Source: Candidatus Schekmanbacteria bacterium
GTDB taxonomy: Bacteria > CSSED10-310 > JACPHN01
Length of the DNA stretch: 39,106 nt
Assembly (NCBI GenBank): GCA_016188575.1
Contig: JACPHN010000077.1
Span: forward strand, 1-39,106
Direction: 5' to 3'
Shown piece after piece: positions 34,701 to 39,106 of the stretch. The stretch's first letter is position 1. Every line of letters begins with the position of its first letter. Below the pieces are notes generated by a model. It saw only the letters and a list, made by a program, of their open reading frames with translations, did not search any database and was not told the DNA's origin. A program made the position numbers and the translations under genes.

Positions 34701-35407
34701 TCCAGAAGGCGGTTGGCGAGGCCGTTCACCGTTTCTGGAGCTACGGCTTCCGCGGCGCCGACCTGATCGTCTCGAGCTACGGTCCGGCCGTCGGGGTCTT
34801 CGGCAAGTACGAGCGCGTCGAGCGCGCCGATGGCACGCCGGTCGCGGTACCCGAGCTTCTGGACTTCGCGCGCCAGGCCGCCCGCGACGCCATCGCCGGC
34901 GAGTTCCGCGGCGACAACCTCTCCACGCTCTACTACGTCTGGGCGAACCTCTACGGAGCCGCGGAGCAATCGTGGGACGACGCGCGGCTGGTCGTGCAGA
35001 TCGGCGGTGAGGCCGAGAGCGCCATGGACGTCGCCCGGCGCGACGGGGTCTTCGTCATTGATGGCCCGAAGTGCCGGCGCGCCTTACTCGCGGACCGAGC
35101 GGACCGGCGTGGGCTCGGGGTCGATCCCAACCCGCCGCTGATCGACGCCCTCCATCGCGCGATGCTGCTGTGGAAGAATGAGCAGCGGGGCGAGCTCGTC
35201 GGATACCTCGCGGAGCGCGGGCTGCTGGATGAAACCCGCTTCTGGATGCTCGCGCAGGCTCTCTTCGAGGTCCTCCCGCGCGACCGCGAGGACTCGAAGC
35301 TGGTGAGCGCGCTCCTCGGTGAGCGCGACACGTTGAGGAGCGGGGCCAAGCGCTCGGCTACGCCCAAAGCCCAACGGAGCTTCTTCGAGACAGGACACGG
35401 GAGATGA
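31781..35407 (+). CDS. SNF2-like helicase, open in frame into a DUF1156 fragment (chimera)
   Basis: 1208-aa open frame with a TTG start and AAGGGA just upstream. Residues 1 to about 832 are an SF2/SNF2-family helicase of the kind found with DUF1156 and DUF499 genes and similar to DrmD. The LGDVV entry is followed by motif I DDTGAGKT near 132-139, motif II DEAH at 234-237, LFLTATPHRG, then the C-terminal lobe HGSLDVEARKQAQ, ATDAAGEGINLQ and QRMGRIHRNGQQ. The homology stops near 34278 (IEWAIREAR). Next come about 85 residues of meaningless sequence, which is a UvrD-like fragment read in the wrong frame. From about 34532 the same frame is the DUF1156 remnant. The helicase motifs are intact but its C-terminal domain is missing. 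It starts 43 bp after attC 2. Confidence 0.82.
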   Translation: MTTYDSTTKNLQLGDVVAGLEPGELVAVQRVEPFGSKVLVEGIGATTRRQIRWPLSLEELGALSKVRGATHSFDGDPKTSLLGAEAERIRIAHQFDPLFAVNSSIVDPLPHQVEAVYRYLLPLPRIRFLLADDTGAGKTIMTGLLIKELLFRGVIQKILVVTPGGLTKQWAEEELLGKFGLYAPIVNRASFDADPSQFSRVDEGIFVTSVDFMARNEACLSAAAHVPWDLIVVDEAHKLSAYEYGSKIAESARYKALKELSRRVDHLLFLTATPHRGRKDTFRRLLLLLDEDLFRKDEHVADRVREQTASYPDPGAGDKSITRARNRFFLRRLKEEMVDWEGGALFKPRHTKTVGYDLTSEEKQLYDAVTQYVRSKRREAKARKNRHVELTLPVMQRRLASSIFAITRTLENRLRALNEVLAILRDPNRSAAEKKRLFGGATDADAPRDIGEYEELSEEERDEIDRRIFRQVLTSDPEKVEQERDEIDRLCRTASALKHHNEAKLVELLRVLDSSDVIRAEDEKLLSFTEHKDTLRSLEERLTKRGYSVATIHGSLDVEARKQAQRELRTAAKVMVATDAAGEGINLQFCRYLINWDIPWNPNRLEQRMGRIHRNGQQDDVWVYDLVAQNTREGAVLQRVLTKMDVMRDQLGDDRVYDVIDEWLEGVPLVALMEMAIDAEAPDEGGAETDEALKQATQERAEDLLGLQKSTSLASRLDLRAARELRDASDERRLQPLFVQRFFARAWAAAGGTMQRDEHFPVWQLSATPTALLDLARERKAAVPDRLDTPVLFDKQLVSVASKVRVPERTKLLGPGHALFDTLIEWAIREARAAGPRRAAPAVLRGDHSGAPDVGAVQRDASPACGRVPVGGTRPGAQQPCPHRHVPLPERPWPVAACRDIRRRDPRASGSSQWRIPVSTDYCPRLIEASNDMPGSIADRDYRRALLTYLAFWIDGVAVFGNSMCRWNAAREAIQKAVGEAVHRFWSYGFRGADLIVSSYGPAVGVFGKYERVERADGTPVAVPELLDFARQAARDAIAGEFRGDNLSTLYYVWANLYGAAEQSWDDARLVVQIGGEAESAMDVARRDGVFVIDGPKCRRALLADRADRRGLGVDPNPPLIDALHRAMLLWKNEQRGELVGYLAERGLLDETRFWMLAQALFEVLPRDREDSKLVSALLGERDTLRSGAKRSATPKAQRSFFETGHGR
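34281..34535 (+). pseudogene. C-terminal fragment of a UvrD/PcrA-like helicase
   Basis: It lies in a different frame from the helicase above. ALEEQRRLFYVAITRARPTL is motif VI of superfamily 1 helicases (RRLFYVAITRAR), followed by a family-like tail with TSRFLNDLGPSRP. It stops at the TGA at 34533-34535. Nothing upstream of Ala-Leu-Glu-Glu in this frame is helicase-like. So a junction near 34278 has joined the SNF2-like gene to the last 85 codons of a second helicase gene. The stop overlaps the GTG start of the DUF1156 remnant, which suggests these two were once neighbouring, coupled genes. Confidence 0.72.
34532..35407 (+). CDS. DUF1156-family protein lacking the methylase core
   Basis: 291 aa if it starts at the GTG at 34532, which has GGAGGA six bases upstream and overlaps the preceding stop (GTGA). 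DUF1156 proteins (COG1743) are large adenine-specific DNA methylases, several times longer than this. The piece keeps a short N-terminus (CPRLIEAS), then YRRALLTYLAFWIDGVAVFGNSMCRW, and the C-terminal region (GADLIVSSYGPAVGVFGKYERV, STLYYVWANLYG, LIDALHRAMLLWKNEQRGEL). No catalytic NPPF or DPPY motif occurs anywhere in it. So the catalytic middle is deleted and it cannot methylate DNA by itself. It may be translated separately or as the tail of the 1208-aa frame. It belongs to the defence module completed by DUF499 downstream. Confidence 0.65.
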   Translation: MSTDYCPRLIEASNDMPGSIADRDYRRALLTYLAFWIDGVAVFGNSMCRWNAAREAIQKAVGEAVHRFWSYGFRGADLIVSSYGPAVGVFGKYERVERADGTPVAVPELLDFARQAARDAIAGEFRGDNLSTLYYVWANLYGAAEQSWDDARLVVQIGGEAESAMDVARRDGVFVIDGPKCRRALLADRADRRGLGVDPNPPLIDALHRAMLLWKNEQRGELVGYLAERGLLDETRFWMLAQALFEVLPRDREDSKLVSALLGERDTLRSGAKRSATPKAQRSFFETGHGR

Positions 35408-35464
35408 TCAGCGATCCCCTCCTGGAACGTGTCAGAGAGATCGCAGAAAGAGGAGTCACCCTCT

Positions 35465-35785
35465 ATGGATGAGGAAACCCAACAGGTCGTTCGTGAATAC
35501 CGCGAAGGTCTTGAGAGTCTGTTCGGTGACCAGCTTGTCGGCATAACCCTCTACGGTTCCTTCGCCCGGGGAGAAGGGCGCGAGGGTTCAGATATCGACA
35601 TCTTGTGCGTCCTCGACGGCCCGTTCGACTACGGAGAGGCCATCCGGAGATCCTCCGAGCTGACCGCGAATCTGAGCCTGGCGCATGACGTCGTTCTGTC
35701 GCGGGTCTTCGTATCGGAGGCGGATTTCAAGACCCGCAACCTGCCATTCCTCATGAACGTCCGACGCGAAGGGGTGCCGGCGTGA
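35465..35785 (+). CDS. MNT-type nucleotidyltransferase (antitoxin-like)
   Basis: 106 aa from the ATG at 35465, with AGAGGAG about ten bases upstream; an in-frame GTG at 35429 is less likely. It is a minimal nucleotidyltransferase of the MntA/MJ0435 class. The signature GSFARGEGREGSDIDILCVL gives GSF at 31-33 and the metal-binding Asp43 and Asp45. MntA-type proteins can transfer AMP to their HEPN partner and silence it. The stop overlaps the HEPN start (GTGA), a typical two-gene toxin-antitoxin arrangement. All motif residues are intact, unlike the surrounding decayed genes. It sits between the DUF1156 remnant and the DUF499 gene, so it could guard or regulate that module. This is an inference. 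Confidence 0.85.
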   Translation: MDEETQQVVREYREGLESLFGDQLVGITLYGSFARGEGREGSDIDILCVLDGPFDYGEAIRRSSELTANLSLAHDVVLSRVFVSEADFKTRNLPFLMNVRREGVPA

Positions 35786-36186
35786 ACGAAGACCTCGAGT
35801 TGCTCATGACGAAGGCGCAGGAGAGCGTTTCGGCCGCGACGCTTCTCCTCGATCAAGGGTACCACGGTTTCGCCGCCTCCCGGGCTTACTACGCGATGTT
35901 CTACGTCGCCGAGGCGCTTCTGGCTTCTCTCGGGAAGTCGTACAGCAGTCACGCTGGCGTGCTCGGCGCCTTCGGACAGGAGTTTGCCAAGACCGGGAAA
36001 CTGGATGTCAAGTTTCATCGCTGGCTGATCGATGGGCAGGACATCCGGAATGTGGGCGACTACGGGGTGGGGACCGAGGTATCCAGAGAGCAGACCGTCG
36101 AGGTGATCTCCCGGGCTGAAGAGCTCATCGGGGTTGCCCAGACACACCTTCGTGGCGAGGGAGGGACCGAACATGACCGGTCTTAG
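35782..36186 (+). CDS. HEPN-domain protein (toxin-like partner of MNT)
   Basis: 134 aa from the GTG at 35782, coupled to the nucleotidyltransferase gene by a 4-bp overlap. It is a HEPN fold of the PF05168 type: HGFAASRAYYAMFYVAEALL is the core helix with Arg34, followed by SSHAGVLGAFGQEFAKTG and a C-terminal helix (SREQTVEVISRAEELIGVAQTHL). Toxic HEPN RNases carry an R-x4-6-H motif. Here the residues after Arg34 are AYYAMFYVAEA with no histidine in range, so RNase activity is uncertain and the protein may be a non-catalytic partner. Its 3' end overlaps the start of the DUF499 gene by 14 bp. It looks intact. Confidence 0.82.
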   Translation: MNEDLELLMTKAQESVSAATLLLDQGYHGFAASRAYYAMFYVAEALLASLGKSYSSHAGVLGAFGQEFAKTGKLDVKFHRWLIDGQDIRNVGDYGVGTEVSREQTVEVISRAEELIGVAQTHLRGEGGTEHDRS

Positions 36187-38945
36187 ACCCTGGTACGCAG
36201 TCGCCACGCCGCACGAGGACATCCGCAAGGGCAGGCTAAGCGAGGCCGTCTTCGCCGCCAACGTCTGGGCCGTCGTCCAAGGAACGGCCCCGGAGGTCTA
36301 CCTCGATCCCGAGGAGTTCTTCCGCAAGAGTACATGACCAACGGCCTCGCGACGATGCTCTCCCACGTGGCGCGAGCGCTCTCGGGGTCCAAGGACGCCG
36401 GCGACCGTGTCATCAGCCTCCAAACCTCGTTCGGCGGCGGAAAAGCGCACACGCTAGTCGCCCTCTGGCACCTGGCCAGCACACAGACGCCATCCGGACC
36501 TCGCCGGCCTGTGCGGCCGTGCGCCGAGCTGTCGGCGGCGAGCTGCCCGCCGGGCTCAAGGCCGTGGCCGTCTTCACAAACCGGACCTGCGATGCGACGC
36601 AGGGCCGCCGCACGCCCGACGGGATTCAAACCCGTACGCTCTGGGGCGAGCTCGCCGCTCAGCTCGGAGGGCAGGAGCTCTACGAGAAGGTGCGCGCCAA
36701 CGACGAGACGCAGCGCACGACTCAGGGCCTGTTCGCTGACGTGCTCCAGGCGGCCGCTCCCTGCCTGATCCTCCTCGACGAGCTCGCCGACTACTGCGTG
36801 GGGGCCGCCGCCGTCCCAGTAGGCGACAGCACCCTCGGCGACCAGACGATCTGCTTCATCCAGGAGCTGACCGAGGCCGTGCAGGAGGTTTCCGGCGCCG
36901 TCGTCGTCGCCACGCTGCCGGCCAGCAAGATGGAGGTGGCCCAGAGCGAGAAGGGGCAGGAAGCCTTCGTTACGCTGGAGAAGCGGTTCTATCGGCTCGG
37001 TGCCGACGTGAAGCCGGTAGCCGACGAGGAGATCTACGACGTCGTCCGCACCCGCCTGTTCGAGTCCGTCAGGCCGCAGGGCGATCCCGACTACCCCAAG
37101 AAGGTCGCTGCCGCCTACCAGAGCATGTACACGGATCACGAGCGCGAGGTGCCCTCCGAGGTGTGCAAGGCGAGCTACCGAGAGGACATCGAGCGCGCGT
37201 ACCCGTTTCACCCCGCGCTCATGGACGCGCTCTACAAGCGCTGGGGGAGCCACCCGGACTTCCAGCGGACGCGCGGCGTGCTCCGGCTGCTAGCCACCAT
37301 CGTCGGCGACCTGTGGCACCGCCGCGATGCGACGACCCAGTCTCAGCCCCTCATCCAGCCGTGCCACGTGCAGTGGGGCCTGGATCCCCTGGGCGCGGCG
37401 CTGACGCGCCTTTGGGGCCAGGCCTACCAGTCGGTCGGCGCGGCCGACATCGTCGGCGAGAAGTCGAACGCCGGCATCTTCGACGAGGAGCGCGGGGACG
37501 AGTACCGGCGCGAGGATATCGGCCGGGGGATCGCGTCGGCGATCTTGCTCGGATCCTTCGGGGGCCAAGGGGATCGCTCGGGCTCCAGCGCCAAGGACGT
37601 CAAGGTCGCCTGTTCGCGCCTTGGGCTGAACTGGAGCTACACGGACGGCGCCCTGCTCGAGTTGGAGAACCGCTGCTTCTACCTGCACACGGCCTCGGCC
37701 GGAAACCTCGGGAAGCGCTACTGGTTCGGCACCAAGCCCACGCTGAACAAGCTCGTCGTGCAGTACCGCCAGCGCGTCGCCGCGGAGGATTTCGAGCAGG
37801 AGATCATCGAGAGCCTGAACGAGCGCATCCGCTCGCTGAGCCGCCAAGCTGCGACCTGGCGGGTGGTCGTGGATCCAAACGTGGAGCTGCCCGAGCAAAA
37901 GAGCCTCGCGCTCCTGCTCCTGCCGCCGGCGCTGGCCTACGGCGACGACCAGGCATCCCAGAAGCCGGTCCGGGACAGGGTCATGGAGATCAGCCAACGC
38001 TGCGGGGGCAAGGACCGCCACTACCGGAACACGCTCGTGTTCCTCGCCGCGAGCAGCCGGGGCGTGTCCAAGCTCAGGCGTGCATTCCGGGAGCGAGAAG
38101 CGCTCCTTGGAGTGCGCCGCGACTACTCCGAGCAGCTCGCCGAGGACCAGCGGGAGGATCTCCGGAAGCGGCTCGATGAGGCCGAGCGCATGGCGATCGA
38201 GACGCTCGGCCCCCGGTACGTCGTGGCGCTCCGCGTCCACCGCCAGGAAGTCGAGGTCGCCACCCTCACGGACGCTCGTGCCGCCCTCGACGACCACCTG
38301 GAGTACCTGTGGACCGCGCTCGTGGATGACGAGGAGTGGATCCTCCGCCGCGTCGGCGGCGTCACTCTGGAAAAGGCCGGGCTCGTGCCGAAAGAGGGTG
38401 CGTTTCGCGTCAAGGACGCGGTGGACGCGTTCCGCCGGTTCACGGACAAGCCGCTCGTCGCCTCGAAGGAGGCCGTCATCAACGGGCTGACCCACGCATG
38501 TGCGGACGGGCTCATCGGCATAGCTCGCGGTCCGAGCGCGACAACCCCACAGGCGCGCTACTGCCGCACGTCCGTGTCCATCGACCCCAGTGAGGACGGG
38601 GTGTGGATCATCCCCCCGTTCACGGAGGAGACGAAGCCGGCGACGACGTGCGGGAGGGACACCGTCACGCCGCAGCGCCCAGCGCCACCCGTCCGGCGCG
38701 TCCGGATCGAGGGAGCTCTCCTCCTGGAGAGCTACAACGAGCTCTTCCGCTGCTTCGTCGCACCCGCGGCCCGCATGAACCTCAAGCGGCTGACGCTGGG
38801 TGTCCAGTTCCGCCTCGAGGCACGGGACTCCGCGCCGCTTGACCCCAACGACCCCGCCCTCAAGGCGATGCGGGAGGCTGCTCGACAGCTCGGATTGGAT
38901 CTCCAGGTGGAGATCGAGACGGATGAGAACCAGAGAGGGGTCTAA
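36173..38945 (+). pseudogene. DUF499 AAA-type ATPase (COG1483) with two frameshifts
   Basis: Three frames together give one DUF499-like protein of about 920 aa. Frame 1 (36173-36337) reads LRPWYAVATPHEDIRKGRLSEAVFAANVW and ends after PEEFFRKST. Frame 2, from about 36331, reads YMTNGLATML and then the P-loop region LQTSFGGGKAHTLVALWHLA. Frame 3 takes over at about 36480-36486 (HTDAIRTSPAC) and is open to 38945. It includes CLILLDELADYC (Walker B) and EKRFYRLGADVKPV. Each shift is explained by loss of one base. So either the gene is decayed or the contig has two base-calling errors within about 160 bp. The longest piece, starting at the GTG at 36519, would lack the P-loop. In this family the ATPase works with the DUF1156 methylase and helicase. 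The stop codon lies in the R'' box of the last attC. Confidence 0.78.
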
Positions 38946-39007
38946 CATCGCGATGCAGCGGACGGTCCGTTTCGCGGGGGTGTCCGTCCGGAATGTGGGA
39001 CTTAGCC
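38940..39007 (+). other. attC site 3, degenerate (end of cassette C)
   Basis: R'' GTCTAAC (38940-38946) is perfect and is followed by ATCGCGATGCAGCGGACGG, the same arm as in the other sites. The right half pairs only over CGGACGG/CCGTCCG, and the R' reads CTTAGCC (39001-39007) instead of GTTAGCC. The left half is certain, the right half weak. The next cassette would begin at 39002. Confidence 0.6.
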
Positions 39008-39106
39008 GTCTTGACCCATTGGCACAATATTGGCAGGCGTCCATCGGGGTGGTCTTGCCTTCTCGTCCACGGTAAATGGGCGTTGGAATCGGGGCAGAAG
39101 CTCCCG
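39008..39106. other. window end, possible start of another cassette
   Basis: Too short to hold a gene. If the site at 39001 is a crossover, this is the leader of the next cassette. Confidence 0.3.

Larger units (their letters stand above)
31733..39001 (+). mobile_element. giant integron cassette C carrying a COG1743/COG1483-type defence module
   Basis: About 7.3 kb. Its start GTTAGACCCCTCT (31732-31744) is the exact reverse complement of AGAGGGGTCTAAC (38934-38946) at its far end, a 13-bp match 7.2 kb apart and exactly where the R boxes should be. All genes point toward the far attC. This is much larger than usual single-gene cassettes. The far attC is degenerate on its right half, so the end at 39001 is approximate. 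Confidence 0.7.

Noticed and set aside
36519-38945. DUF499 gene starting at GTG 36519 as an intact protein
   Set aside because: DUF499 homology continues upstream in two other frames, including the P-loop, so this start only marks a frameshift.
37290-39044. 584-codon minus-strand frame opposite DUF499, crossing the attC
   Set aside because: It crosses the recombination site and is an antisense shadow of the DUF499 frame.

Overview
The window looks like a chromosomal contig of a high-GC Gram-negative bacterium, possibly of a deltaproteobacterial or related environmental lineage. That placement is an inference. It rests on the high G+C, the class I HMG-CoA reductase, the FadN-type beta-oxidation enzyme, the FecR/VIT/VWA surface protein, a lipoprotein and the dispersed REP-like hairpins. 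No rRNA, tRNA or CRISPR array was seen.

Region 1 (1-26 kb) is ordinary chromosome. It holds a membrane-anchored PD40 propeller protein (180-1625). A four-gene minus-strand operon follows, each pair of genes overlapping by 4 bp: a FecR-VIT-VWA-TPR protein, a coiled membrane protein, an ABC ATPase and an ABC permease (8748 down to 1669). A plus-strand operon carries a lipoprotein, a helical protein, a membrane-tethered DHH phosphoesterase and cytidine deaminase (9131-12016). A minus-strand lipid cluster holds fadN, a thiolase and HMG-CoA reductase (16962 down to 12035). Next come a two-domain polyphosphate:AMP phosphotransferase and a Ca2+/Na+ antiporter (17282-19931), and an unknown helical protein. 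An OLD-like ATPase/TOPRIM gene is split by an insertion of exactly two 68-bp tandem units. The region ends with a 937-aa protein built like soluble adenylyl cyclase (C1-C2-P-loop ATPase).

Region 2 (26.0-27.0 kb) is a graveyard of mobile elements: a transposase remnant on the minus strand, the last 38 codons of an integron integrase, a cluster of TTATGCGGA repeats, and two long hairpins.

Region 3 (about 26.9-39.0 kb) is an integron cassette array. Three successive segments each begin just after the G of a GTT box and end in an attC whose R'' box is the exact reverse complement of that segment's own first bases. The match is 12 bp for cassette A (27019-31140), 9 bp for cassette B (31141-31732) and 13 bp for cassette C (31733 to about 39001). 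This is what excision as circles and re-joining at G/TT predicts. Cassette A is a complete three-gene ABC-3C-type conflict system (DUF4297-like nuclease, winged-helix middle component, Rad50-like ATPase with zinc hook). Cassette B carries one small membrane protein. Cassette C is about 7.3 kb and holds a decayed COG1743/COG1483-type defence module: a SNF2-like helicase fused to fragments of a UvrD-like helicase and a DUF1156 protein, an intact MNT/HEPN pair, and a frameshifted DUF499 ATPase.

The most notable point is that whole multi-gene defence systems of 4 and 7 kb sit as single integron cassettes, with the integrase itself reduced to a stub.
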